From: DASRIA01 sp963816975
GTDB taxonomy: Bacteria > Actinomycetota > Thermoleophilia > Solirubrobacterales > JBBDJG01
Assembly: GCA_963816975.1 (NCBI GenBank)
Contig: CAWFMD010000004.1
Location: 124,001-188,000, forward strand
Length of the DNA stretch: 64,000 nucleotides
Reading direction: 5' to 3'
This document shows, piece by piece, positions 54,394-63,322 of this stretch. The position numbers and the translations under genes are program-made. A model generated the notes under the pieces. It made no database searches and was not told the origin of the DNA. It saw only the letters and a program-made list of their open reading frames with translations. Position 1 is the first letter of the stretch. Each line of letters begins with the position of its first letter.

Positions 54394-55289
54394 CTCTGTC
54401 CCCTGACCTTCGTGCCGATGCCGGCATCCGTGAACAGCTCGAGCAGCAGCGAGTGCGGTTCGCGCCCGTCCACGATGTGCGCGGAGCGCACGCCGCGTTC
54501 GACCGCCGCCACGCAGGCCTGGAGCTTGGGAAGCATGCCGCCCCGGACCTCGCCCGCGTCGATGCTGTGCTTGATCTGCTCGACGTCGGTCTCCGAAATG
54601 ATCGTGCCGGCATCCTCCGGGTCGGCCAGCCACCCCTCGACGTCGGTCAGGAAGATCACCTTGTACGCGCCGAGCGCCGCCGCGACCGCGCCCGCGGCCT
54701 CGTCGGCGTTGACGTTGTAGGAGCGCCCCTCGACGTCGGCGCCCACCGATGCGACCACAGGGATGTAGTCCTCGGCGATGTGATTGAGGACGTCGACGTC
54801 AACGCGCTTGATGGAGCCCACGAACCCGAGGTCCAGCTCGGCGCCGTCGGGGCCCGACACACGCCGCTTGGCGACCTGGAACAGACGGCCGTCGTCGCCG
54901 CACAGCCCCACGGCCGCCTGCCCATGGCGGTTGAGGTGCAGCACGATGTCCTTGTTGAGCTTCCCGATCAGCACCATCTTCGCGATCTCGACCGTCTGCT
55001 CGTCGGACACGCGCAGACCCTGCACGAACTCGACCTCGAGCCCCAGCCGCTGCATGTAGTCGGTGATCTCAGGGCCGCCGCCGTGCACGATCACGGGATT
55101 CATGCCGACGTACTTGAGCAGCACGACGTCGCGGGCGAACGCCTCACGCAGGTGCTCCTCGGCCATCGCCGCGCCGCCGTACTTGATCACGATCGTGTTG
55201 CCGAAGAACTCCCTGATGTAGGGCAGCGACTCGAGCAGCATCTCGATGCGCCCGCCGCTGCGGGCCATGTCCCGGCGCTCGTCGGTCAT
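54390..55289 (-). CDS. argB: acetylglutamate kinase
   Basis: 299 residues. Phosphorylates N-acetylglutamate. Core motifs: IVIKYGGAAM, VIVHGGGPEIT, VQGLRVSDEQTVEIA, and YNVNADEAAGAVAAAL. The ATG start 55289 overlaps the argJ stop (ATGA). Basic regulatory N-terminal helix RRDMARSGGRIEM precedes the core, as in arginine-inhibited hexameric forms; regulation by arginine is inference. Confidence 0.95.
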   Translation of the reverse strand: MTDERRDMARSGGRIEMLLESLPYIREFFGNTIVIKYGGAAMAEEHLREAFARDVVLLKYVGMNPVIVHGGGPEITDYMQRLGLEVEFVQGLRVSDEQTVEIAKMVLIGKLNKDIVLHLNRHGQAAVGLCGDDGRLFQVAKRRVSGPDGAELDLGFVGSIKRVDVDVLNHIAEDYIPVVASVGADVEGRSYNVNADEAAGAVAAALGAYKVIFLTDVEGWLADPEDAGTIISETDVEQIKHSIDAGEVRGGMLPKLQACVAAVERGVRSAHIVDGREPHSLLLELFTDAGIGTKVRGQR

Positions 55290-56542
55290 GTCGAGTACTC
55301 CGAGTTGAGCGACACGTACCCATGACCGAGGTCGCAGAAGAAGATCTCCGCCTCCTCCCCACCCGGCGACAGATCGAGCCGCAGCTCCACCTCCGGCTCG
55401 GACATCGCCGCGTCGAGCCGGCTGCGTCCACGGGCGTCGAGCGCCACGGCGGTGCCCCCGTCTGCCACCTGGACGTCCTCGATGAACAGGTCCAGCGCGC
55501 CGGGATCGGCATCCGGCACGGCCTGCCCGGCCGCCGCCAGGATGCGGCCCCAGTTCGGGTCGCCTCCGTGCAGTGCGCACTTCACGAGCGGCGAGTTTGC
55601 CACGGCGCGGGCAACCGGGTTGACCGCCTCGATGGACCCGCGCACCACCAGCCGCGCGACGCGCTCCGCGCCCTCGCCGTCGGCCACGATCTCCAGCGCG
55701 AGCTGGCGCAACAGGGCATCGAGCGCGGCGCCGAACGAGCGCTCGTCGTCCGTGCCCGCCGCAACCGCGACGCCGGCCTCACCGCTCGCCATGCAGAAAA
55801 TGGAGTCATTGGTCGAGAGCTGCCCGTCCACGGAGGTGCGCTCGAACGATCGCTCGACCGCGGCGCGCAGCAGCCGGTCGAGCGTGATCGCGTCGATCGT
55901 GGCATCCGTCTGGACGAAGCAGAGCATCGTCGCAAAGGACGGGGAGATCATGCCCGCCCCCTTCGCCTGCGCGCAGAGGCGCACGGACCCGCCGGACAGC
56001 GCGACGTCCAGCGCGCCGTGCTTGGGCCAGCGGTCTGTCGTCATGATCGCCTCCGCAAACGTTGCGCCCGCGTCGCTGGACAGCCGTGGGACGGCCCGTC
56101 CGATGCCCTCCACGACCGGCTCCTGATCGAGGCCCACGCCGATCACCCCGGTCGAGGCGACTCCCACCCGCGCCGGTTCGACTCCCAGCGCCGCGGCCGT
56201 GGCGGCTGCCATCTCGCGCGCAATCGCGAGGCCGCGCTCGCCGTCACCGACATTCGCGATGCCGCTGTTCACGACCACGGCGCGCAGGCGGCTCAAATCG
56301 GCGCCGCGCGAGACCTCGACCGGCGCCGCGACGATTGCGTTGCGGGTGAACAGCGCGGCCGACGTCACGCCGTCGGCGTCGCACGCCATCACCCCCAGGT
56401 CGAGCCGTCCGGACGGCTTCATCCCGCATGCGATCCCGGTCGCGCGGAACCCGCGCGGCAGCGGTCCGGGCGCCAGCTCGCCGACGCCGGCCGGCGCCTG
56501 CACCCACCGCGAGCGAAAGAAGCCGCCGTGCGCCGCGCTCAC
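55286..56542 (-). CDS. argJ: glutamate N-acetyltransferase / amino-acid acetyltransferase
   Basis: 418-residue bifunctional or monofunctional ornithine acetyltransferase, recycling the acetyl group between acetylornithine and glutamate. The self-cleavage region reads KGAGMISPSFATMLCF, with Thr as nucleophile; the usual sequence is closer to MIAPNMATML. Other marks: VNSGIANVGDGERGL and NDPNWGRI-like DPNWGRILAAAG. GTG start overlaps the argC stop. With argJ, no argE is needed. Confidence 0.94.
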   Translation of the reverse strand: MSAAHGGFFRSRWVQAPAGVGELAPGPLPRGFRATGIACGMKPSGRLDLGVMACDADGVTSAALFTRNAIVAAPVEVSRGADLSRLRAVVVNSGIANVGDGERGLAIAREMAAATAAALGVEPARVGVASTGVIGVGLDQEPVVEGIGRAVPRLSSDAGATFAEAIMTTDRWPKHGALDVALSGGSVRLCAQAKGAGMISPSFATMLCFVQTDATIDAITLDRLLRAAVERSFERTSVDGQLSTNDSIFCMASGEAGVAVAAGTDDERSFGAALDALLRQLALEIVADGEGAERVARLVVRGSIEAVNPVARAVANSPLVKCALHGGDPNWGRILAAAGQAVPDADPGALDLFIEDVQVADGGTAVALDARGRSRLDAAMSEPEVELRLDLSPGGEEAEIFFCDLGHGYVSLNSEYST

Positions 56543-57591
56543 CGCAGCCCCTCGGCCTCGTCGAGTCCCAGCATCACGTTCAGGTTCTGCACTGCCTGTC
56601 CGGCCGCTCCCTTCCAGAGGTTGTCGATCGCGGCGAACACCAGCACGCGCCCGTCCGGTGCGCTGGTCGCGTGGATCCGGCAGATGTTCGTGTCGCGCAC
56701 GTCACGGACGCCGGGAGGCGCGGATGCCAGCTCGATGAACCGCTCGCCGCCGTACGCATCTTCGAACAACTCCGCGACCTCCGCGTCGCGCAGCGCGCGC
56801 GCCGGCGTCACGTAGCAGCTCGCCAGCAACCCCTGGTCGAGCGGCAGCAGGTGCGGCACGAACGTCACGTGCCGCGCGAGCCCCAGCGCGCCCAGCTCCT
56901 GGTCGATCTCGGGTGCGTGGCGGTGCCCGTCGAGCGCGTATGCGCGCACGTTCTCGTCCACGGACACGAAGTGCGTGCGCTCGCTCGCCTCGCGGCCGGC
57001 GCCCGATACACCGCTCTTCGCGTCGACGACCGCATCGGCGATCAACCCCGCGCGGGCGAGCGGTGCGAGCGCGAGGATCGCCGCGGTCGCGTAGCAGCCG
57101 GGATTCGCCACGAGCGTCGCGCTCGCGATCTCGGCGCGGTGCAGCTCCGTCAGGCCGAACACGGACTCGGCGCGCAGCGCGGGCGCCCCGTGTTGGCCGT
57201 ACCAGCGCTCGTGCTCGGCGCCATCATGCAGCCTGAAGTCCGCCGACAGGTCGACGACCCGCAACTCCTGCGCGCGCAGCTCGGCGACGGCGGCGGCCGC
57301 CGCGCCGTGTGGATAGGACACCAGCGCGACATCCGCGCTCGCCGCCAGCCGCGCGGCATCGAATTGCTCGAGCTCGAGCGGTACGCGATAGCGCGGGTAC
57401 AGGTCGTCGAGCCGGCGCCCGGCATCCGTGCGCGCCGTCACAGCCGACAGCGAGATGCGCGGGTGCTCCCACAGCAGCGCCGCGGTCAGAGCACCGGCAA
57501 ACCCGGACGCGCCCACGACGCACGCCCGCGCGACAGCCTCGCCTGCCGACGGCTGACGGCTGACTGCCGGCGCGGGTACGGGCCTACTCAC
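56539..57591 (-). CDS. argC: N-acetyl-gamma-glutamyl-phosphate reductase
   Basis: 350 residues from GTG 57591; GTG 57603 is an alternative. NADPH-dependent reduction of the acylphosphate. Rossmann motif CVVGASGFAGALTAALL, catalytic cysteine in ANPGCYATAAILAL, and HRHAPEIDQEL near the substrate site are visible. The N-terminus carries about 20 extra residues (SRPVPAPAVSRQPSAGEA). Overlaps the pheT stop, so it starts the arg genes within the pheST transcript. Confidence 0.93.
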   Translation of the reverse strand: MSRPVPAPAVSRQPSAGEAVARACVVGASGFAGALTAALLWEHPRISLSAVTARTDAGRRLDDLYPRYRVPLELEQFDAARLAASADVALVSYPHGAAAAAVAELRAQELRVVDLSADFRLHDGAEHERWYGQHGAPALRAESVFGLTELHRAEIASATLVANPGCYATAAILALAPLARAGLIADAVVDAKSGVSGAGREASERTHFVSVDENVRAYALDGHRHAPEIDQELGALGLARHVTFVPHLLPLDQGLLASCYVTPARALRDAEVAELFEDAYGGERFIELASAPPGVRDVRDTNICRIHATSAPDGRVLVFAAIDNLWKGAAGQAVQNLNVMLGLDEAEGLR

Positions 57592-60067
57592 GCAGCGACC
57601 CACCCGTGTCGTGTGCGATCTGCTGTTTGATCTGCTCGCGGGTCGCGGCGACCTCCTCGTCGGTCAGGGTGCGCTCTTCCGAGCGGAACTCCAGTCGCAG
57701 GGCCAGCGACTTGCGCCCCGCGCCGACCTGGTCGCCGCGATACAGGTCGAACACCCGCACGTCGCGCAGGTCCGGGCCCGCGGCCGCGCGCACGCTGTCG
57801 ACCACCGTCTGCGCCTCGACGGGCTCGTCGACAACCACGGCCAGGTCCTGGAACACGGGCGGGTAGCTGATCAGGTCGCGGTGGCGGCGCTCGCCGCGCG
57901 CGGCGACGGGCAGCACCACGTCCAGGTCCAGCTCGAGCACGACCGGGGAGCGATCCAGGCCGCCGAGGCCGAAATCGCTCGCGACCGCGGGATGCAGCTC
58001 TCCCAGGCAGCCGGCCTCGCGCGCGTCCACGACCACTTCGGCCGCGCGCCCCGGATGCAGGAACCGCGGCCCGCCGTCGATCAGCCGCCAGCGGACTCCG
58101 AGCAGGTCCAGCAGGCCGACCAGCAGCCCCTTCACCACATAGAAGTCGGCCGGCACCGCGGCACGCCGCCACGTAGCGGGCACGAAGTCGCCGGTGCACA
58201 CGAGCGCAAGGTGCAGACGCTCGTCAGGCTGCTCGTAGGGGCCCTTGGAGTAGAAGACGCGACCGCTCTCGAACAGCCGCAGGTCCGCGCGGTCGCGGGC
58301 GACGTTGTGCCGCACCACGTCGAGCAGGCCGGGCAGCAGCGACGAGCGCATCACCGACTGGTCCTCGCTGAGCGGGTTCGCCAGCGGCAGCACCCGGCCG
58401 CGCGTTGCGTCCTGGTCGAGGCGCAGGCGCCGCACGGCGTCGGGCGAGATGAAGCTGAAGCTGACCGTTTCGCTGAGTCCGCGCCCGCGCAGGTAGTCCT
58501 CGATCGTGCGGCGCAGCCGCTGCGCGGCCGACAGGCCGCCGACGGCCTCGCGGCGGGCGGGCAGCGTGGTGGGCAGGCGGTCGAGCCCGTGCACGCGCGC
58601 AACCTCCTCGATCACGTCGGCCTCGCGCGTGACGTCGTAGTGGCGCCAGTACGGAACCTCGACGAGCAGACCGCTGCTGGCGGCTCCAGCCCCCTTGCCG
58701 GGCTCGCCGGGTCCGGGCTCCACCGTGAACCCGAGCCGCTCCAGGATCGCCTGCGACTCGGCCGGCTCGATCCGCTCGCCGAGCAGGCCGTGCAGGCGCG
58801 CCACGCGCATCGTGATGCGGTGCGGCGCGGGCTCGGGGGCCGCCACGTCGATCGTGCCCGGCACCATGCGAGCCCCGCACAGCTCGACCATCAGGCGCGC
58901 GGCCAGCCTCTGCGCCTCCAGCGCGAGCCGCGGATGCAGCTGCTTTTCGAACCGCGTGCTGGCCTCGCTGCGCAGGCCGAGCTTCTTGGAGGTCTGGAGG
59001 ATGTTGGGGCCGTTCCACGTGGCGGCCTCCATCGCCACGCGCGTGGTGCGCTCGCCGACCTCGCTGGTCGCTCCGCCCATGATGCCGCCGATGCCCGTCG
59101 GCCCGTTTGCGTCGCACACCAGCACGGCGTCGCTGTCGAACACGCGCTGCTCGCCGTCGAGCGTCGTGAGGCGCTCGCCCTCGCGTGCGGCGCGCACATG
59201 CAAGCGCGGGCCGGCCACCCGGTCGAGGTCGTAGGCGTGCATCGGCTGCCCGAGCGTCAGCATCACGTAGTTCGTGATGTCGACGACGTTGCTGATCGGA
59301 CGCTGGCCGGCCGCCATCAGGCGCGCCTTCAGCCACAGCGGCGACGGCCCCACCCGCACGTCGGTGAACACGCGCACGCTGAAGCGCGGGCAATGGTCGA
59401 AGTCTTCGACTTCGACCGAGATCAGTTGGTCGGCTGCTTTGCTGCCTCCCGCCGAGGCGGGATCCGCGTCCTGTGCTCCGGGGTCGGGCGCCAGGGGAGC
59501 GCCCGTGGCCGCGTGCACCTCGCGGGCCACGCCGTACACGGACAGGCAGTCCGGGCGGTTGGGCGTGACCTCCAACTCGAGCACGTCGTCGCCCACGGGC
59601 AGGTAGCGCAGCGCCTCCTCCCCGGCCTCGTATGAATCGGGGAGCACCATGATCCCCTCGCTGTCGGAGCCCAGCCTCACCTCCGTCTCCGAGAGGATCA
59701 TGCCCTCCGACTCGACCCCACGCAGCTTCGCCTTGCCGAGGCGCGTGCCGTCGGGCAGCACCGCGCCCGGCAGGGCGACCATCACCGCCTGCCCGGCGGC
59801 CACGTTGGGCGCCCCGCACACGATCGTGCGCTCGTCCGACCCGCTCAGCCGCACCCGGCACACGCTCAGCCGGTCGGCGTCGGGATGGCGCGCGACGTCG
59901 AGCACCTCGCCGATCCGGAACAGGCTGCCGTTGCCGTCCCCGCGCGGCACCCCGACGCTCGCGACACGCTCGACCTCCGTGCCGCTCATCGCCAGCGTCG
60001 TCGCGAGCGCGTCCGCGTCCTGCCCCGGATCGCAGTACTCCTTCAGCCACGAGACGGGCACGTGCAT
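57584..60067 (-). CDS. pheT: phenylalanyl-tRNA synthetase beta subunit
   Basis: 827 residues. Forms the alpha2-beta2 enzyme with PheS, editing mischarged Tyr. MHVPVSWLKEYC opens the N-terminal domain, then a tRNA-binding EMAP-like region (VCGAPNVAAGQAV), B3/B4 editing domain with RAAREGERLTTLDGE, B5 and ferredoxin-fold C-terminal domain (LDRSPVVLELDLDVVLPV). Two Ala/Gly-rich linker insertions, GAQDADPASAGGSKAAD and PGEPGKGAGAASSG, are longer than usual. ATG overlaps the pheS stop by one base. Confidence 0.95.
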   Translation of the reverse strand: MHVPVSWLKEYCDPGQDADALATTLAMSGTEVERVASVGVPRGDGNGSLFRIGEVLDVARHPDADRLSVCRVRLSGSDERTIVCGAPNVAAGQAVMVALPGAVLPDGTRLGKAKLRGVESEGMILSETEVRLGSDSEGIMVLPDSYEAGEEALRYLPVGDDVLELEVTPNRPDCLSVYGVAREVHAATGAPLAPDPGAQDADPASAGGSKAADQLISVEVEDFDHCPRFSVRVFTDVRVGPSPLWLKARLMAAGQRPISNVVDITNYVMLTLGQPMHAYDLDRVAGPRLHVRAAREGERLTTLDGEQRVFDSDAVLVCDANGPTGIGGIMGGATSEVGERTTRVAMEAATWNGPNILQTSKKLGLRSEASTRFEKQLHPRLALEAQRLAARLMVELCGARMVPGTIDVAAPEPAPHRITMRVARLHGLLGERIEPAESQAILERLGFTVEPGPGEPGKGAGAASSGLLVEVPYWRHYDVTREADVIEEVARVHGLDRLPTTLPARREAVGGLSAAQRLRRTIEDYLRGRGLSETVSFSFISPDAVRRLRLDQDATRGRVLPLANPLSEDQSVMRSSLLPGLLDVVRHNVARDRADLRLFESGRVFYSKGPYEQPDERLHLALVCTGDFVPATWRRAAVPADFYVVKGLLVGLLDLLGVRWRLIDGGPRFLHPGRAAEVVVDAREAGCLGELHPAVASDFGLGGLDRSPVVLELDLDVVLPVAARGERRHRDLISYPPVFQDLAVVVDEPVEAQTVVDSVRAAAGPDLRDVRVFDLYRGDQVGAGRKSLALRLEFRSEERTLTDEEVAATREQIKQQIAHDTGGSLRE

Positions 60068-61143
60068 CAGAACTGCTCCAGGAAGCGGAGGTCGTTCTCG
60101 AACAGCAGGCGCAGATCGGGCACACCGTGCTTCAGCATCGCCATGCGGTCGATGCCGAGCCCGAACGCAAAGCCCTGGACGTGCTCGGGGTCATACCCGT
60201 GCTTGCGCACGAAGCCGAAGACGTTCGGATCGACCATCCCGGCGCCGCCGCCCTCGATCCAGCCGGTGCCCTTGCACAGCGGGTCGCGCGACCCGCCGCG
60301 CAGCAGGCCCGAGCCACCGCACGCGAAGCACGAGACGTCGAACTCGACGCTCGGCTCCGTGAACGGAAAGTAGTGCGGGCGCAGGCGCACGCGGCGGTCG
60401 CCGCCGAAGAACTCGCGCGCGACCTGGTGCAGGGTGCCCTGGAGGTCGGCGAGCGTGATGCCTTCGTCAACCGCCAGGCCCTCGAGCTGATGGAACATCG
60501 GAGTGTGGGTCGCGTCGGAGTCGCGCCGGTAGACCTTGCCCGGAACGACGATGAAGACGGGCGGCTCCTGCTGCTCCATCACCCGCACCTGCATGGGCGA
60601 CGTGTGCGTGCGCAGCAGCACCTCGTCCGAGAAGTAGAAGGTGTCCTGGAGCATCCGCGCCGGATGACCCGGAGGATGGTTGAGCGCGGTGAAGTTGTAG
60701 TAGTCGAGCTCGACCTCCGGCCCTTCGACGACGCGGTACCCGAGGCCCACGAAGATGTCCTCGAGCTCGCGCCTGGTCGTGGTCAGCAGGTGCAGATGCC
60801 CCGCATCGAGAGGCTCGCCCGGCAGCGTCACGTCGATCGCCTCGTCGTGCAGGCGCGCTTCGAGCGCCCCCGAGGCGAGCGTGGCCGAGCGCTCCTGCAG
60901 CAGCGCCTCGAGCGCGCCGCGCGCCTCGTTGCCGCTCTTGCCCAGCGGCGCCCGCCACTCCTCGGGCAGGTTCGGGATCGAGCGCAGGATCTGCGTCAGC
61001 TCGGACTTGCGGCCGAGATAGCGCACCCGCAGCTCCTCCAGCTCCGCGGGGGAGCGGGCCTCGAGCACGGCGCGCTCGCCTTCCTCCGCCAGGCGGCCGA
61101 GTCGCTCCATCGCCTGCTGGGGGTCGAGCGGCGCGTCAGGCAT
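60067..61143 (-). CDS. pheS: phenylalanyl-tRNA synthetase alpha subunit
   Basis: 358 residues from ATG 61143, inside the end of trmH. Class II catalytic core: motif 2 region SPMQVRVM, VYRRDSDATHTPMFHQLEG, SVEFDVSCFACGGSG and motif 3 GFAFGLGIDRMAML. N-terminal coiled coil (LEELRVRYLGRKSELT) binds tRNA(Phe). GTG 61155 is an alternative start. No T-box was seen upstream. Confidence 0.95.
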   Translation of the reverse strand: MPDAPLDPQQAMERLGRLAEEGERAVLEARSPAELEELRVRYLGRKSELTQILRSIPNLPEEWRAPLGKSGNEARGALEALLQERSATLASGALEARLHDEAIDVTLPGEPLDAGHLHLLTTTRRELEDIFVGLGYRVVEGPEVELDYYNFTALNHPPGHPARMLQDTFYFSDEVLLRTHTSPMQVRVMEQQEPPVFIVVPGKVYRRDSDATHTPMFHQLEGLAVDEGITLADLQGTLHQVAREFFGGDRRVRLRPHYFPFTEPSVEFDVSCFACGGSGLLRGGSRDPLCKGTGWIEGGGAGMVDPNVFGFVRKHGYDPEHVQGFAFGLGIDRMAMLKHGVPDLRLLFENDLRFLEQF

Positions 61144-61879
61144 CGGTCCGTGCACGATATTCGTAGAGGCAGAGGGTCGCCGTCATCGCGACGTTCAGGG
61201 AGCCCGCACCCCCCACCGGGATGTGGGCGACGCGCTCGCAGGCGGCCGTGACCTCGGGGGGCAGACCCGTGCGCTCGGCCCCCAGCACGAACAGCGGCGG
61301 GCCGGGCAGGGGCGTTTCGCGCAACGGCGAGCCCTGGCCCGGAACCAGCGCCACCGCGAACTGGCTGACCGCACGTGTCGCGGCCCATGTCGCGCGCACC
61401 AGGGGCTGGCCGAAGATCGCTCCCATCGTGGCCCGCACGGCCTTGGGGCTGAACGGGTCGGCCGCATGCGGGCTGACCACGACCTGGCCCGCACCGAAAG
61501 CCTCCGCCGCCCGCAGGATGGTCCCGACGTTGCCCGGATCGGCCACGTCGTGCAGGTAGAGGGCGGGCGCATCCAGGTCCGCCCATCGCTGCGGCCACAC
61601 ACCGATCACGCGCGATCCGCTGCCGAGGCTGCCCGCGCTCGCGAGGGCCGCGTGGCCGACCGCGACCTGCTCCACCTCGCCCGGCAGCGGTGGCAGCCCG
61701 TCGGCCGACTCTGGATCGAAGTACACCGTCTGCGGCACGTGGCCGTGATTCAGCGCCGCGGCCAGCATGTCCTCCCCCTCGGCGAGGAAGAGGCCCGTGC
61801 GCTCACGGTGCCTGCGGTCGTGCAGCTTGCGCACTTCCTTCAGGCGAGGGTTGCTCTGGCTTGTGATTGGCTGTGTCAT
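61136..61879 (-). CDS. TrmH/SpoU-family RNA 2'-O-methyltransferase
   Basis: 247 residues. SPOUT enzyme methylating a ribose of 23S rRNA or tRNA. Substrate-binding N-terminal domain (SQSNPRLKEVRKLHDRR) precedes the knotted catalytic domain: HDVADPGNVGTILRAAEAFG, FVLGAERTGLP and HIPVGGAGSLNVAMTATL. The ATG lies ten bases after the rplT terminator; it shares eight bases with pheS. Exact RNA target unknown; RlmB/TsnR-like. Confidence 0.9.
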   Translation of the reverse strand: MTQPITSQSNPRLKEVRKLHDRRHRERTGLFLAEGEDMLAAALNHGHVPQTVYFDPESADGLPPLPGEVEQVAVGHAALASAGSLGSGSRVIGVWPQRWADLDAPALYLHDVADPGNVGTILRAAEAFGAGQVVVSPHAADPFSPKAVRATMGAIFGQPLVRATWAATRAVSQFAVALVPGQGSPLRETPLPGPPLFVLGAERTGLPPEVTAACERVAHIPVGGAGSLNVAMTATLCLYEYRARTDA

Positions 61880-61888
61880 CTCGGTCCG

Positions 61889-61923
61889 AAAACAAAAAAG
61901 GCGCCGACCCGATGGTCGCCGCC
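61889..61923 (-). terminator. intrinsic terminator after rplT
   Basis: On the minus strand GGCGGCGACC pairs with GGTCGGCGCC (one mismatch; arms 61914-61923 and 61900-61909), followed by TTTTTTGTTTT. It separates rpmI-rplT from trmH-pheST. Confidence 0.85.
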
Positions 61924-61951
61924 CTGAGAGTGCTGCGTCGTCCGCTGTGGA

Positions 61952-62326
61952 TCAAGATCCGGCCGCGGACACCTCCAGGGCCTGTTTGGCTCGCTCCGCA
62001 AATCGCCGGAAGGTCTCGGGGTCGCGGACGGCGACGTCCGCCAGCATCTTCCTGTTGACGTCGATCTCGGCGAGTCGCAACCCGGCCATCAGGCGGCTGT
62101 AGGTGAGGCCCTCGCGGCGCGCGGCCGCGTTGATGCGCACGATCCACAGCGAGCGGAAGTCGCGCTTGCGGGTGCGCCGGTCGCGATACGCGTAGGCGTC
62201 CGACTTCATCACCTGCTCCTTGGCGCGGCGATAGCTGGAGTGCTTCTCGCCCCGGTATCCCTTTGCGCGCTCGAGCACCGTGCGGCGCTTCTTGCGCGCA
62301 TGCACCGAGCGCTTCACGCGGGTCAT
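61952..62326 (-). CDS. rplT: 50S ribosomal protein L20
   Basis: 124 residues; early-binding assembly protein of the large subunit. MTRVKRSVHARKKRRTVLER, YRRAKEQVMKS and RLMAGLRLAEIDVNRKMLAD match the family. The ATG overlaps the rpmI stop (ATGA). The C-terminus has a few extra residues (LEVSAAGS). A strong terminator follows. Confidence 0.96.
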   Translation of the reverse strand: MTRVKRSVHARKKRRTVLERAKGYRGEKHSSYRRAKEQVMKSDAYAYRDRRTRKRDFRSLWIVRINAAARREGLTYSRLMAGLRLAEIDVNRKMLADVAVRDPETFRRFAERAKQALEVSAAGS

Positions 62327-62532
62327 CGCGCGCCCTTTCCGCCGGCGAGCAGCCTGTTCACCTCGGTGCGGTCGGAGTCGCTGACCTCCACCGGCCGGCC
62401 CAGGCGCCGCTTGCGCTTCGGGGGCTTCTTGCCCAGGTTGTGCGAGGTGAACGCGTGACGCGCCACGAGCTTGCCGGTGGCGGTCTTGCGGAAGCGCTTT
62501 TTCGCGCCGGAATGAGTCTTCATCTTGGGCAT
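62323..62532 (-). CDS. rpmI: 50S ribosomal protein L35
   Basis: 69 residues from ATG 62532: MPKMKTHSGAKKRFRKTATG, HNLGKKPPKRKRRLGRP. Typical length and basic character. The 230 bases between it and the acetyltransferase gene upstream contain GC-rich stems but no riboswitch or L20 leader that I recognise; they may hold a promoter for rpmI-rplT. Confidence 0.96.
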   Translation of the reverse strand: MPKMKTHSGAKKRFRKTATGKLVARHAFTSHNLGKKPPKRKRRLGRPVEVSDSDRTEVNRLLAGGKGAR

Positions 62533-62762
62533 CGAGGCTCCGCTATTGAAGCAGATGGGCGCTCTTGGCCGGAACAGTGGGGGGAACCGGCGCGGTCCCA
62601 GTCGGCGAGGCGTATCTTCGCTGTGCCTGAGGCAGCGGAGGCCGGGCTGACGGAAGGTGGCGGCCGCGAGGCCCGCCAAGGAGGCGCACTTTCCGTGGCA
62701 GGGGGCCCGCGGGGGTCGCAACAAGAATGGTTCGCCTCCGCGGGCCGGCCCGGCTTCTCCGA

Positions 62763-63278
62763 TCACTCGGCCGATTCACGCAGCGGCGCTGCGCGGCGGA
62801 AGATCGCGAACTCCGCCAGCGCACCCTTGAACTCGCGCAGCTCGCGCCGTCGCTCCGTGTAGCCGCAGCGCCGCGCGACCGCGAGCGACGCCTCGTTTTG
62901 GGGAGAGACCACGAGCTCGACGGCCGCCAGCGAGAGGGCGCCGAACGCGAGACCGCTGACCAGGTCGACCGCGCGAGCGGCGATTCCGGTGCGCCGGGCG
63001 TCCGCCGCCACCCAGTAACCGGCGTCCGCGTGAGGCTCGGGCAGCTCGTGCAGCCGCAGCGCGGCCGCACCGACCACGCGATCGTCGGCGGTCCGTACCG
63101 CTACCAGGTGCAGCGCCGTCCCGCGCTCGCGCTCGACCGCGGCCAGTGCCATCCAAGCGCGCGCATCCTCCAGCGTGTACGGCGCCGGCACGTTGGTCCA
63201 GCGCGCGATCTCCGGGTCCGCGCAGATCCGCGCGATCCGGCCGGCGTCGCCGTCCGCCGGCGGGCGCAGGCGAACCAC
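62763..63278 (-). CDS. GNAT-family N-acetyltransferase, RimJ/RimL-like
   Basis: 171 residues from GTG 63278. Acetyl-CoA-dependent. Core strands VRLRPPADGDAGRIARI, VGAAALRLHELPEPHADAGYWV and the acetyl-CoA-binding RRTGIAARAVDLVSG are recognisable, followed by ELVVSPQNEASLAVARRCGY. It lies between infC and rpmI, where most bacteria have nothing. RimL/RimJ members modify ribosomal proteins, which fits the location, but the substrate is not known. Confidence 0.85.
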   Translation of the reverse strand: MVRLRPPADGDAGRIARICADPEIARWTNVPAPYTLEDARAWMALAAVERERGTALHLVAVRTADDRVVGAAALRLHELPEPHADAGYWVAADARRTGIAARAVDLVSGLAFGALSLAAVELVVSPQNEASLAVARRCGYTERRRELREFKGALAEFAIFRRAAPLRESAE

Positions 63279-63322
63279 GTCGTCCGCGAGCCCACCGGGC
63301 GGCAGCGCGAGCGCCGTCGGGG

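Noticed and set aside
57611..59635. 674-codon plus-strand open frame opposite pheT
   Set aside because: Antisense shadow; composition only reflects third-position GC.
62533..62762. Riboswitch or L20-type leader ahead of rpmI
   Set aside because: GC-rich stems are present but no conserved motif of a known class could be identified.
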